Below the pieces are notes generated by a model that worked only from the letters and a program-made list of their open reading frames with translations, made no database searches and was not told the DNA's origin. A program made the position numbers and the translations under genes. A DNA stretch of 64,000 bases from Branchiostoma floridae (taxonomy: Eukaryota; Chordata; Leptocardii; Amphioxiformes; Branchiostomatidae): NCBI RefSeq assembly GCF_000003815.2, contig NC_049987.1, forward strand, positions 11,864,778 to 11,928,777. The letters are read 5' to 3'. Position 1 is the first letter of the stretch; each line of letters begins with the position of its first letter. Below, in pieces: positions 35,461 to 48,184 of the stretch.

Positions 35461-36176
35461 CTTCAATAACGAAAGGTGACTCAGCCCAAAACTGTGTGTT
35501 TATGTCAACGCTCTGGAGTGCACAGGAGTCGCTATCCGGAGTGTAAACGCTACAACCTACATGTACATTTGAAAAATAGAAATACTCGCAATGAACGATA
35601 CATGTGATTAATTTTGTGTATTTTCTGAACATTTCATTCAAACAAAAATTCCAACATTAGCAGAAGCTGAAACAAAAGATCGTCACAATTGCTTCTTTGT
35701 TGCAGAATATGACGAGAACCAGCAGATACACAACGAAACAGACAGATAACACCAACACTCAACATGGACTTGACTTCTACCAGTAGAGGACGATTAATCC
35801 ATCTAATACTATCCATTGTTAAAGCAAGAAAAGCATATCGGACTCGACACGACAGGTCAACACGACATTTCATATTCCTCAGAAAATAAGTACATATTAT
35901 CTTCACACTAATGTATAATTCTTGTATTGTGGTCTTTATCGACGTCAGCTCCTGCCAAAAGTTGGCCACTTTAAAAGGGTCTTCACTCATCACACTGAAA
36001 ATTATACAGCAGTTCAGATATTATCTCGCCGTCCTTTGCGTAAAGCCTTTAATGTGATAACCTCAGTAATATTGGGTATGTTATGGTAACGAAAGTCCAA
36101 ACAGTGTCATGTCATGCATGACTACGCTACTAGCGACACTCATTCACAGGTCTAGTGTAGGTGTTCCACTCATTTT

Positions 36177-39100
36177 CTACTTTGTGCAGACGACACAGGT
36201 GAGCTCCCTCCCTTCCACATAGTGGGGACACGGCAGGGACCCACAGCGGGCTTCCACGGGGTAGAACAACGCGCCGTTATGATCGGCTTGTCCGCCCGGT
36301 ACGGCCTCGGGCTGTTCATCCACACAGACGTACTCTTTAGCACCGGCGTGGTTGTGGTAACTAGCCATGAGGTACCCATCGTACTCCTGGGTCCAGCCGG
36401 TGGGGCAGGTGTTACGGGCGGGGATCATCAACTTACTGCCGCGGGTTGGGACATAGCAGACCGCACACGGGATGTTGTCATCCTGAAGGGAGGTGGAGCC
36501 GAACGGGAAGTTTGTGTTCAACTCGTACTCAGCTCCGTACATGTAAGCCTTGTACCCCTGTACACCGTCTTGGTACCTCCCCCACTGTGGGTTGGTGGGC
36601 AGACACTGGTAGTTGGTCCCACCGCCTTGCTGGGTGTAGTGGGTGCCTCCTGCCACACCTGAGAGCAAACAAGATGGTGTGTTACGCCGATGGGCGCTTA
36701 TACCTGATATATACTAAGTAGATACAGATACAGACAAAAAGAAGATTTCCCAGACGTTTGAGCATACAAATAAAGTCAGATCCTTGGCAAACGTAGTGTT
36801 CATTGCACATCACCTCAAGAGTTAACTTGTGGACCCGGCACTGTCATACAGCTAATAGAACATGGCACCGAAGCAAAACCAGTGTCGTCTGTATTCAAGA
36901 AGACAATAGGTAAAAAAAAACCTACCCGAGTACACCAGCTCTGCTCCGCTGTTATCAGCACAAGTCTTCCTCCCCCATCGGGTGTACACACTTCCTCCTG
37001 GAGAAATTGATTGTAAAAAGAGGCGTTATCTGATATCACATCTACCGTAGTGAATTGAGACGTTCCTACGTGAAGCAAGCCATCCAAAACATGAAAGTAG
37101 TTTTAATGAATGTACATATTTGATCAACAACAATGAAAGATGTTGTTACGTACCTGCGCCGTCTTTTCCCGGTTCCCCCGCGTCTCCCTTGTCCCCAGGT
37201 GGACCCTGAAATAGTGACAAAAGTAAAACTTTGTCAATGCAATACACGCCCCTTTGCTGTCAACTTATCAACGTCAATGTAACGATGGCACAATTTCAAA
37301 CGCGAAAGCAGGATAAGTTTCGCACCTGTAAGCCGACAGGTCCGGTCGGTCCAGTCGGTCCGGCCGAGCCTTGGACTCCGCCCTGCTACCCCGTCCCGTC
37401 CCGCGGGACCAGGCGGTCCCCGCAGGCAACCTGAAGGGTACGTATACAGTCAGGTCCATCGATTGTGAGTTGCAGATTTTTAATTTGCACATGCACATGC
37501 ACATGGATTTAAATGTTATGATGGTATTTGACATAAACAATTAAGAAAATTTCAAATCGCCGCCTTAGTTCTCCATAAAATTGTCCATAATAGTTCTTGT
37601 TTACCTCAACAATACAAAAGATCAGATACACATCACTACTATACAAGACAGCGAAATCTTTTAAAACTCATTATGACAAAAATCTAGTCAGAAAACAACA
37701 TACACACAACAAAGTTTAGAGGTCCAACCATACGGAACAATCCAAGCCAACTGCAACAATATCGCTTTTAATACCCAGTTAAAAAAAACATCTAAAAATA
37801 CATTTAATAAAACATCGAAGTATAACTTTAGGCGAACAGAGTAAACCATGAAAACTCACGCCCGGCCAAGGTTGTTCCGTCTCTCTTCACTCGCACGGAA
37901 CCATGGTCCCCGTCGTCGGACGTCCTCAAACCGTCGTTCTGTTCAAATTGTGACAGAAAAGAAACATCATGATCAGTGTCCTGACATTTAAAGCTTGTTT
38001 AATTGACGACTTCGGTTACAGGAAATATAGCCGTGTTTATGCGATAGGAAAGGTCCGGGGCGACAACATTCATGATAGTTCAGGGCCTTCACACTGAAAC
38101 AGAATCAGCGCGGGAATCGAGCAGAACCAGCTGGAATGAAGAATTGCAAAATTCGTGCCATGTTCGGGCGGAAATTACCTCGAGCTCTTCCCACGAGAGG
38201 CGGAATGAACCGGAATGCCTTCTGAATGATAATTGTTGTCTATTCCTTGGTATTCGTAGTACACTCTAGAAATTTGCACTGCATTCCAGATATTTTTGCG
38301 TTCATTCTTGTGGCCGGCTCTTCATCGAATGAGATCAGGATGTTTCGAATAATGTAGGAATGCCTTAGAATGCGGTCGTACTGCAGTTAGACTAGCTAGA
38401 AAACACTTTGAATGCCGTTCGATATTTCTCCACCTCAAAAGTTTTGAGCATAACAAAAACAGTCGGGACTACCACAAGAATAGGCACAGATATCTGGAAT
38501 GCAGTGAGAATTTCTAGAATACACTACGAATTCCCGGTATTATTGTTATAAGCTCCGGGTCCCACTCGTTGTGCGACAGGAAAGTGACAATTTAGTTTCT
38601 ACCAGAGTCCCGACAGGAGTTGCAAAAGTCAAATTAAAAGTCCATTAACCCGTCAGGGGACTGATCGTGCAAGGGCGTACTCACTTCAGACAGATCAACG
38701 GCCTGATCCTCGCCAGCGAAGCCTTGGAGGTTTTCTAGGACAGCCAGTCGCTCTCTAGCGGTGGTCAGCTCCTGCTGCAGACCCCTCAGTCCGGTATTCT
38801 CGGTCTGCAGGACTGATAACTCCCGCCTCACACCTGTCAGCTCCTGCTGCAGACCCCTCAGTCCGGTATTCTCGGTCTGCAGGACTGATAACTCCCGCCT
38901 CACACCTGTCAGCTCCTGCTGCAGACCCCTCAGTCCGGTATTCTCGGTCTGCAGGACTGATAACTCCCGCCTCACACCTGTCAGCTCCTGCTGCAGACCC
39001 CTCAGTCCGGTATTCTCGGTCTGCAGGATTGATAACTCCCGCCTCACACCTGTCAGCTCCTGCTGCAGATCCCTCAGTCCGGTATTCTCGGTCTGCAGGA

Positions 39101-39359
39101 CTGATAACTCCCGCCTCACACCTGTCAGCTCCTGCTGCAGATCCCTCAGTCCGGTATTCTCGGTCTGCAGGACTGATAACTCCCGCCTCACACCTGTCAG
39201 CTCCTGCTGCATGTTGTGCACCACCACCACCCCCGTCAGCACGCTGATCCCGCACACCAGGGCGGCCAGGACGCCGACCAGCGGCCCGACCAACACGGGG
39301 AGACGGTCCCGACGGGTCGGTCCACCGGACAGGAACGGACTCTGCTTTTCTGCTGTCAT
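36177..39359 (-). CDS. Gene D: type II membrane collagen with long repeat stalk; frame broken in collagen exon
   Basis: Six exons on the minus strand: 39359-38685, 37938-37860, 37430-37326, 37205-37154, 36997-36926, 36658-36177. Exon 1 (225 codons) has the MTAEKQSPF tail, the membrane segment, then six 24-residue coiled-coil repeats. Exon 2 carries RVKR at residues 241-244. Exon 3 is 105 bp where the equivalent in B is 119: compared with B and E, 14 bp ('tcccgtccgtcccg' on the + strand) are missing after 37380. The shift puts exon 5 out of frame and gives a stop there. All other joins are in phase, and the restored length would be 492 residues. The downstream C4-like exon is itself fully open, so the damage is recent or is an assembly error. 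An in-frame upstream ATG at 39401 exists, but MTAEKQ matches the paralogues. Confidence 0.75.
38240..38545. repeat. Inverted-repeat element in gene D intron 1
   Basis: 'attcgtagtacactctagaa' near 38251 and 'gcactgcattccagatat' near 38276 are matched in reverse by 'atatctggaatgcagtgaga' near 38490 and 'tctagaatacactacgaatt' near 38512. The middle is rich in GAATGC/GCATTC words. It is probably a non-autonomous transposon. Confidence 0.6.
38781..39212 (-). repeat. Coding 72-bp tandem repeat (six units) in gene D stalk
   Basis: Six near-identical 72-bp units each encode LQQELTGVRRELSV plus LQTENTGLR(G/D). The first begins MQQEL. Units differ at only a few bases (Asp/Gly at one codon, Val/Ile at another), so expansion is recent. 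Twenty-four residues is three heptads plus three. Gene F has one unit; C has only a partial related sequence and E lacks it. Confidence 0.9.
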
Positions 39360-39740
39360 GTTTTCGTACTTTCGTGCCTGCTTATACTTTATCCAGGACA
39401 AATTATCAAGACTCCAGTACGTTTAACCGCTCTCACATACTGATAGTTGCAGCAGTACCCTGTCTCACAAGGAACTTAACTGTCGAGAAAAACAGCGATG
39501 ACCAAGTTTTATTTTTAGAACTTCAACTTCTCTCCTTACTTACAATACTTGGTTCTCATTGGCCAAGTGACTTTTGCTTCCTGTAAGTCGATATGTTTAC
39601 ACGATTTACCCAAGCTTTCCTACATGCATTTCCTAGAAAAAAGAAGACGTTGGGAAAATTACCCATTGACGTCAACATCACACCTTTTGGTTGGTCAGAA
39701 ATCTTCCACGTGACATTATTGATAGCTTACCTCCGACAAA
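39360..39740 (-). promoter_or_regulatory. 5' flank of gene D, conserved with C and E
   Basis: Contains the shared blocks 'tctcacaaggaact', 'gaccaagt', 'acaatacttggttctcattgg', 'gacgtcaacatcacacctttt' in broken form, 'ggttggtcagaaatcttcca' and CACGTG. Compare 54480-54770. Confidence 0.5.
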
Positions 39741-40101
39741 GAAAGATGACTCAGCCCAAAAACTATTGATGTGCAACGTACACCTGTGTGTTCAGTTAAC
39801 TGTAAAGGTCAACTCTCTAGCATATTCATGGGAGACGGGGGAAGGGGGGGGGGGTATATAAACGCTACGATCGACTTAACAACCGGTAGAATAGCTCAAA
39901 AATGATCGATGAATGCGGTGTAATTTTTTTGTATTTCTCAAACATTTTTTTTTCACTTAAATATCCAACTTCAGCAGAAACTGAAGTAAACTTAAGGTCG
40001 TCACAATTCCTTCTGAAGTTCAATGATCCGGAAACCAGCAGATACAAAGCAAACAACATACAGGTGCAAATACCTCACATATCTAGAGTTCCACTCATTT
40101 T

Positions 40102-40218
40102 CTACTTCGTGCAGACGACACAGGTGAGCTCCCTCCCTTCCACGTAGTTAGGACACGGCAGGGACCCACAGCGGGCTTCCACGGGGTAGAATAGCGCTCC
40201 GTTATGGTCGACGTGTCC
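40102..40218 (-). pseudogene. 3' fragment of a C4-like collagen terminal exon
   Basis: Reads, on the minus strand, the last ~38 codons of the conserved domain (from about [15 protein letters not shown] to CVVCTK and the stop). Sequence right of 40218 no longer matches, so the rest of the gene is gone. Its distance to gene D's start (743 bp) mirrors the spacing from C to D and from E to F, so it marks the truncated edge of a tandem duplication unit. Confidence 0.8.
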
Positions 40219-41236
40219 GAGAGAGATATTTCTATAACTTCATCCATATATCCCTGACGGGTCTGACCAAAGCCCAATCTATGTCCATTGAAAGCCTAAA
40301 AAAATCATGCAATATTCCTCTAATTTGAACGACTAAAATGAGTGTTAATACTTTCTCAGCCTCGTAGTACACGAAAGGTTCTTAAGGCTAATCTGTATGC
40401 CCGACGCCGAGCAAAATACTAGTTTAAGTAAAGAAACGGAATATTGACCTTTTAGGGAAGCTTTCTCATCGGATGAATGAAATAGAGCCACAATACTCAG
40501 ATTTCTCTTAAATTTTGAGTTCGGATATTAAGCCCTTAAATTTTGAGTTGTCGATTGATGTACTGGTACAGTACTGTATCACTGTATCTTATTGGGACCT
40601 AAAAGTGCCCTATCTGGTGATAGGTGAACTGCAGATTAACTCATTGTTCTCACATGACTTGCGTTGTTCGACGGACCGTTGTCTTGTGTCAACTGAAAGT
40701 GATTCACTTTTATTCTTTTTGTAATGCTGAAATCTAATATAGCATTAAAAAATACTCATGCTGACAAATTGGCATGGGTAGAATTCACTTGACTTGACTT
40801 GACTTTATTCAGATCCACTTTCAGATATAAAAGATCTAAATTAAGGACTCTCCACTGTACGTATATCCATAATTGCACCCACAACAAACGTACATTGGCT
40901 ACAAGGATACAATATTTTTGGTTGTGGCTTTATGTCTACAATTCTGTGACACGCAGGCGGTAAATTGATCTCATGATCAATCACATGAGGTTATAATGTC
41001 AAGCACCTCTCGCAACAAGTGGTTGTGGTTTATGTGTATATTAAAAATGATGCGACAAAAATGGTTTATTTTGCATCGCTTCCAGTCTTATGTAAAGCTA
41101 AGTGCTTTTCTTAGCTATTCGCAAAAAAAACTAAACTCTGGTGTTTCGTTGTACAGCGCCGACCTTTGAACAACGTACCTGGACAAATAAAGGTCAGGTA
41201 AATTTGCCAACTCCTTAGCTAAGGCTCGTTGTAGTC
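40219..41236. other. Intergenic region upstream of the transporter gene
   Basis: Holds no supported gene. A short (GACTT)n run lies near 40788-40808. The rest is AT-rich with no recognised element. Confidence 0.4.
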
Positions 41237-44200
41237 TTGGCGGAGACCTTACCGAAGATGGAGTACGAAGAGATTCTACGGCATCTTGGAGATTTTGGTC
41301 CATTTCAGCGACGAACAGCGTTGTTACTGGTCCTGGGAACCATCCAGAATGGGATGCACGTTGCCGTCATGACGTTCATCGGTGCCATACCCAACCACCA
41401 CTGCCTGGTCGCAGAGACGGGTTTCTCGGCCTTCAACACGACCTGGCCCGAGGCGCTCAACCTCACCATCCCGATGGAAGAGGTGGACGGGACGTGGAGG
41501 CTCAGCAGCTGTAGGAGATACAGCAGTGGTGCCATCTCCATGAACTTCAGTACAACAGGGTGCCCTGAGGACTGGCAACAAGGCAACTCGACCGCCGTTG
41601 ACTGTAACCGCGAATGGGGCCAAGTGAATAGGAGTACCACCAGCTGTACTGAAGGGTGGGAATACGACAGGAGCCAGTATCACAGCAGCGTAGTCATGCA
41701 GGTAAGACGGTTTGTGCGAGACGTGGCCGCATCCCTTCCTATGGAAGAACAAACCTACAAAGCAAAACCCCCAAAACGTGTCCGCATTTTACTGCAGAAA
41801 AATTACTACAACTGGGCAAACATTAGACACCAGGCAAACGCTAACTATTTTCGAAAGGTACGTATTCCTTTTTTGCTAACTGTGCATTTTGTCTGTTTCC
41901 GATACGAATGAATATAACGAGTATAACGATTATGGCAGACACAACAAAATACGTCACTGAACCACATGTATACGTTTCCTACAGACAAGAAAACGAACAA
42001 CATATAAACAGTCTGTTTGTTTTTCCCTGGCGACCCACGTGCCATGACACATGGGCAGGTAGCCATTGACTAACCTCCAAGCAAATGTTTGGATTGAAAT
42101 TAGTTGATGTCAGGGTTCCCTATCTCAGTTTTGTAAACCGGACCACATGGACTAACTAGTCAATCAAGTACAATAAACAGTTAACATTGTAATTTAGTAT
42201 TCTAATTTAGATAAAGTTCTGTTTTCTTTCGTACCAGTCACCATAGCATGAAAAGAAACGTTGCATACACTCTCAGTTTCTGTAAATTTGATGAATCTCT
42301 CTATCCTATACATTGTTGTCTACATATCGATGTGGATTATCTATGAGGAAGTTCTTATGAGCACCTCCTTATTATGAGAGATTTAAAGGAACATCAGTGG
42401 GATTATTCATAATTCTCCTTCATACAAAGCAATGAAATAGCTATAGGTACTAGGTTTTACCCAGCACCGGTTTTCTTGCTCACGATCGATTAAACACTTA
42501 ATCCCCCCTCCCCTGTACATCAGCCCTCTAGCACGACTTGGTGTGTGAGAGAGCCTGGCTACGAGAGTTGGCACAGTCCATATTCATGGCGGGGGTGGCC
42601 ACCGGAGGTTTTGTCTCCGGAGTCCTATCTGATAGGTAAGTCAGTTACGCTTTACCATTCACATGATTGAGTCATGTGATTTGAGATATCTACATTTTGG
42701 CTACTATATCATCATCACGTTACTGTATCCAAAAGTGGTTTCGCGTGGTGTAACGGTCAGTGTTTGGCCCAGACTAAGGTGATCCTTGGGTTCAGTACAC
42801 CCTGACATGCTCCGATATTTTATTACTGATTATTTATTACATTATTTTAGTTGAAATCATTTTCAGTCGAAAACTATTCTTACACGTGATAATGGTTGTC
42901 ACAATGATATCACATCATTTCAACAATAAATCTACACAAGAATTACTCTCCTCTTACTAGTGAATCAATGTGATAGAGGGATACGATCACATTTTTTTTC
43001 ACTAGACGACACAATCTTTGTCCTCTTACTAGTGAAATAATGTGATAGAGGGGTGATATCACATTATATTTTTCACTAATAACCACAATCTTTTAACTCT
43101 TACTTGTGAATTCATATGACACAGAGGTGTTATCACATGTTTTCACTAATAGACACACCTTTTGTCCTCTTACTAGTGAAATAATGTGGTAGAGGGGTGC
43201 TATCTCATCTTTCCACTAATAGACACAATTTTTCACATTATGGTTTTGTATATGTATATTGGAGCTAATATAAGTTTGTCAACTTGAGTGCGTCACTACT
43301 ACGTCTGTCATGTCATGTCTGTCAACTTCAGTAGTAATGAAAAATAATAATACTGGTGAGAACTTGACTTTTTTGCATGCTTAGCATAGTATAGTAGGCT
43401 TTACAACCAAAATTTTAAGTTTCCTTTTAAGGAACCCACTACACTTAGAGATAAGACGACGAGTGGCAGCTGTTCATGGCCTACCTTTCCAGGTACGGCC
43501 GACACCGGACGTTACTGCTGTGCGTCCTGCTGCTGGTGACGTGCGGCACTGGCCTCGCCTTCACAACAAACCTGGCTGTCTTCATCGCGCTTCGGTTCGT
43601 CCTGGGAGCTGCAGAGAACGGACTGCAGTACACCACAATGGTCACAGGTACACCACAATGGTCACAGGTACACCATAATGGTCACAGGTACACCACAATG
43701 GTCACAGGTACACCACAATGGTCACAGGTACACCATAATGGTCACAGGTACACCACAATGGTCACAGGCACACCACAATGGTCACAGGTATACCACAATG
43801 GTCACAGGTACACCACAATGGTCACAGGTATACCACAATGGTCACAGATACACCACAATGGTCACAGGTACACCACAATGGTCACAGGTACACCACAATG
43901 GTCACAGGTACACCACAATGGTCACAGGTACACCACAATGGTCACAGGTACATCACAATGGTCACAGGTACACCACAATGGTCACAGGTATACCACAATG
44001 GTCACAGGTACAGCTAGCCTAGCCTGGAACTGTAGGGGCCGAAGATGTTAGTCTCTATCAGACTCATTGGGTTGATGAGGATGGGTTGCAAATGACTAGT
44101 TCCTCGGCCTGCTGGCTAACTCCTCAGCCTATCTGGAACATTTTCACTCTTTTACCAACAACACAAGGAGTCTGGAGGACAGTAGAGTAGTATAAGTCGC

Positions 44201-47200
44201 ACCGGTTATGTATGCAAATGTAGTTAAGGATGTATGTACACATTTCATGAAGTATATATACAAATTTCTGCCAATGTTGAAACTGCTATAATCCGTTTAA
44301 AAGCAGTTAATCATATTTTGATTATTTGTGAATAATTCATTCTCATTTAATCTTTTACCTTTTTTAAGTAAAGGAGGTGATTCTGTCAATCTTCAAAGTG
44401 TTGATTATAACATTTATTATGATTTTTTCTCCTTTCAACTTTAACAACTTTGAACTAAATGTTCTCTCGTGACATTTAAGGAATGGAGACAATTGGTATT
44501 TCGTGGAGAGTGGCATTCGGGGTTTGCGCAAGCCTGGCTCCTTCAGGTGGTTACGTCCTTCTGGGTATTCTAGCTTACGTCATCAGAGAATGGTGGATCC
44601 TGCAGCTCGTGATAACATCGCCAGGGGTGCTGTCCCTCATAGCCTGGTGGTAAGTCAATGATGACGTGTACATGATGCAAAGATATGATCAAGTCTGTGC
44701 GCATGGTATTTCTGTGCCTACCCTCCTTCATCGAAAGTGTTGTGTCCCCGGAGTCGTTTTGATAACTTTTTCCAGTCTCAGCTGCTAGGCTCTTCATTCA
44801 CACTTACTCGAACTCACCGACACACACACACTGACACGTATGCGCGCGCATAGACACACAGGGGGGCATAGACACACAAACAGGCACAGAGAAACACACA
44901 CACACACTAATACTAACACTAACACTAATAACACTAACATTTGGGATAGTTTGTTGTACGTAAAGTCTAAAATATGGAATTATTTACCCAGGTTTATACC
45001 AGAGTCTCCGCGATGGCTTCTCCTGAACAACAAGGTGAAACAGTGTAGAAAACCATCCAGCGAATCGCCAAGTACAACGGAATGGAAGTACCTCCGAAAA
45101 TCTACGAGTGTATAGAAGGAAGTACGGCTCGAAGAGGAAGTACTGATGAGGTGGATGGAATTCCTGGCGACTCCAAGAGGAACTACAACCTACTTGATCT
45201 TGTCAGAACGCCGAACATTAGGAAGATCACAGTTGTGATGATTATTGTAAGGTATTGCTTTGTTTACTTGGATATTGGCAGACTATACTTATCGATCAAG
45301 TTGTTAATTTAGTGCGTATGACGACTCTCCTTTGCCAAGATACTGCAGTTGCATAATTGACGACTGGTAACGTTAACCGAAATTTGCTTTGTGTGATTTT
45401 TTTTCCATAGATTTTTGCCTGATGTATATTCTCAATATAATGGAGATTTGTTGTCCTTCATTTTAAGAACTGTCAGTCACACAAAAATTAAATTACAGAG
45501 CATTGTACAAAATCGCTTCCTATGTACACAACAAAATAGTGGCATAATGTACCCCTAAAAACATAAACGTGTCCTTTCTGTGCCACACTCACAGTTTGAA
45601 CACGGTGTGTATTTACATCGGTCTCCTGTTCGGGACGTCCCAGCTGGCCGGCAGCCATTACCTCAACTTTATTCTCGGCGCATGTGTGGAAGCAGTCGGC
45701 ATGTTGACGGCAGGGGTGACCATGCGGAGATGGGGCCGCAAACGGTCCACTGTTGGCTTCAGCCTGCTCGCAGGTGTCTCGTGTGTGGCCACGGCTGCTG
45801 TTCCAAGCGGTAAAGTTGCACTCTCACTGTACTTGCGTCAAGCTTGCGTCACGGCGAGGTTTGAAAGATAGTCATAGAATTTCAGAGATAAAGGACGAAT
45901 TTTCTTACTGTTTGTGTATTTTGTCGTCTTCTAAGTCATACTTATACGTATTACGCAATATCTGAATTATAAAAATGGGAGAAAATTACAAAACAGTGAC
46001 GCAGTGAACGAACCCCGCAGTGACCCAAGCTTGACGCAAGTGCTGTGAGAGTGCACCTTAAGACTTCATTTTGCCATATCATAGCCATAGATTTTTTTTC
46101 TTTCGAGCGGCAAGAGACCCACAGCGTATTTTACGATGGTATGTTTCTATCGTAAGTTACGTATGGTTAAACTTTGTAGTTTTCAGTTACTTCACAGTTA
46201 CTTCACAAAAAGTTTGCAAACCTACAGTGATGATCCAAAAACTTTAGCGATCTGTAACTAACGTTATGACAGTTAAACTGATCGTTGAGGATCGCTTGTT
46301 TATTATTCCATTGCAGGTCTCGGCCATGTGACGACAGCATTAGCTACGGTGGGTAGGTTCGGCGCTAGTAGTACATTCGCCATCCTCGACATCTACTGCA
46401 CAGAACTCTTCCCGACTGTGATCAGGTGAGCAAATTCCTCACTTGAGGCGTCGCCAAAATAAGCAGGAACTTATTTTATTTATCTTATTTTATTTATTTT
46501 ATTTATTTCTGTCATGTTTACCCAGGGTGGTCCAGATCACAAAAATCGGTTGCATCAGACAATCCGTGGTCTGTTTAGATCAATTTGTGTTTAGGAAAAA
46601 AATTGTTAGGAGAGTATTGCCCTTATCATTACAACAGACACATGGGCGTTGGCACCACCATCATGGTCTCCCGGGTTGGCGGGATCGTGGCTCCGTTCCT
46701 CAGTCTCCTTGGTAACGTCTGGCGGCCCCTCCCTCTGCTGACGCTGGGCGTGCTGTCCTGCGTCACCACCATGGTCGTCACCGTGCTGCCGGAAACACAT
46801 GGCGTGCCGCTGCCTAACACTCTGCAGGACAGCGAAAACATCCGGAGGTGAGCCGAGACAGAACTAGAGTTCCACGAACACATACCTTTGCCAAATAAAC
46901 CAGGTTTGTTATGTAGAATGATTTCTGTAGACATAAATTTGTCACTCATTACATTTTATTTTATATGCCTGGAGTTGGTTCATAAAATTTCGCCATTGAT
47001 TATACAAATTAGATCCATATTTACACTATTAATATCAAATTGTATCAAGCATCACTTAAGCTATCAGCATACCAAAAATCATGATGATCCTTTCATTCTT
47101 GACTTATTCTCTTTCAAAGTCTGAAACAAAACCGGCATCTGCAGTTCAAGAAAAGACATTATAGGGGACCCAAACATACAGCACTTACTCTCTGCCATCT

Positions 47201-48145
47201 TTCTCAACTACATATGTGACAAGTTTGAAAGTGTTATCACGGAATGCAGTGGATCTATCGACTTTCCTCATCAATTATGCAAATTAGCTATTAATTGGTA
47301 TCTCATTATGTAAGTTTTTACTTAGGCTATCTACATACCAAAAATCATGACGATCCGTCAACACGTTCATATTTTCCATTAATTATGCAAATGAGATCAA
47401 CATTTGCATAATTAATATGTATTGACAGTTCTTTTTCTCAGCTACAAATGTGACAAGTTTGAAAGTCCTATAATGGAATGCAGTAGATTTACAAACTTTC
47501 CTCATTAATTATGCAAATTAGCTGTCGATTTGCATAATTAGAATTCCATCATGTAAGTCTTCCCTTTGGCTATCTACATACCAAAAATCATGACGATCCG
47601 TCAACACATTCATATTTTCTCATTAATTATGCAAATGAGGTCAATTGCATAATTAATATGCGTTGATATTTTTCTCTTTCTCATCTAAATATGTGACAAG
47701 TTTGAAAGTCCTATCATGAAATGCAGTTAATTTATAAACTTTCCTCATTAATTATACAAATTAGCTGTTGATTTGAATAATTAGTATTCCATTATGTACA
47801 TTGTTACCTGGGCTATCTACATACCAAAAATCATGACGATCCTTCTACACGTTCCCGAGTTATTCTCCTCCAAAGTTTGAAAGGAAATCGGCGGCTGCAG
47901 TTTCAAACAAGCCGTTAGGGGGTCAAAACTTACAGCACTTACTCTCTGCCCCAAGGGCTATTTACCATTTAAACATCGCGACCACAACATGTCCAGAACA
48001 TGAGATATAAAAAATTGAGTTTCTGCTGCAGTACCTTAGCAAGCCGCTAGGGAGCCCATTATCGAACTTGACCTTCGTTTTCCCAACCCCTACCCACCTA
48101 CCAAATATTATCGGGATCCATCCGAGGCTTCTTGAGTTATGCTGT

Positions 48146-48184
<39 letters not shown>

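Noticed and set aside
38761-39426. Long open frames on both strands through the gene D stalk repeat, and a His-rich antisense frame (MHHHHPRQ) over the membrane exon in C-F
   Set aside because: A 72-bp repeat without stops is open in several frames automatically. The His run is the complement of the Val-Val-Val-His codons of the membrane segment.
42738-42808. Functional tRNA genes at 42738 and 62009
   Set aside because: Internal promoter boxes are present in approximate form, but acceptor and anticodon stems do not pair properly.
43476-44051. 191-codon open frame across the 20-bp minisatellite as a separate protein
   Set aside because: Open because the unit lacks stops in all frames. Splice evidence places exon 3's end in the first unit.
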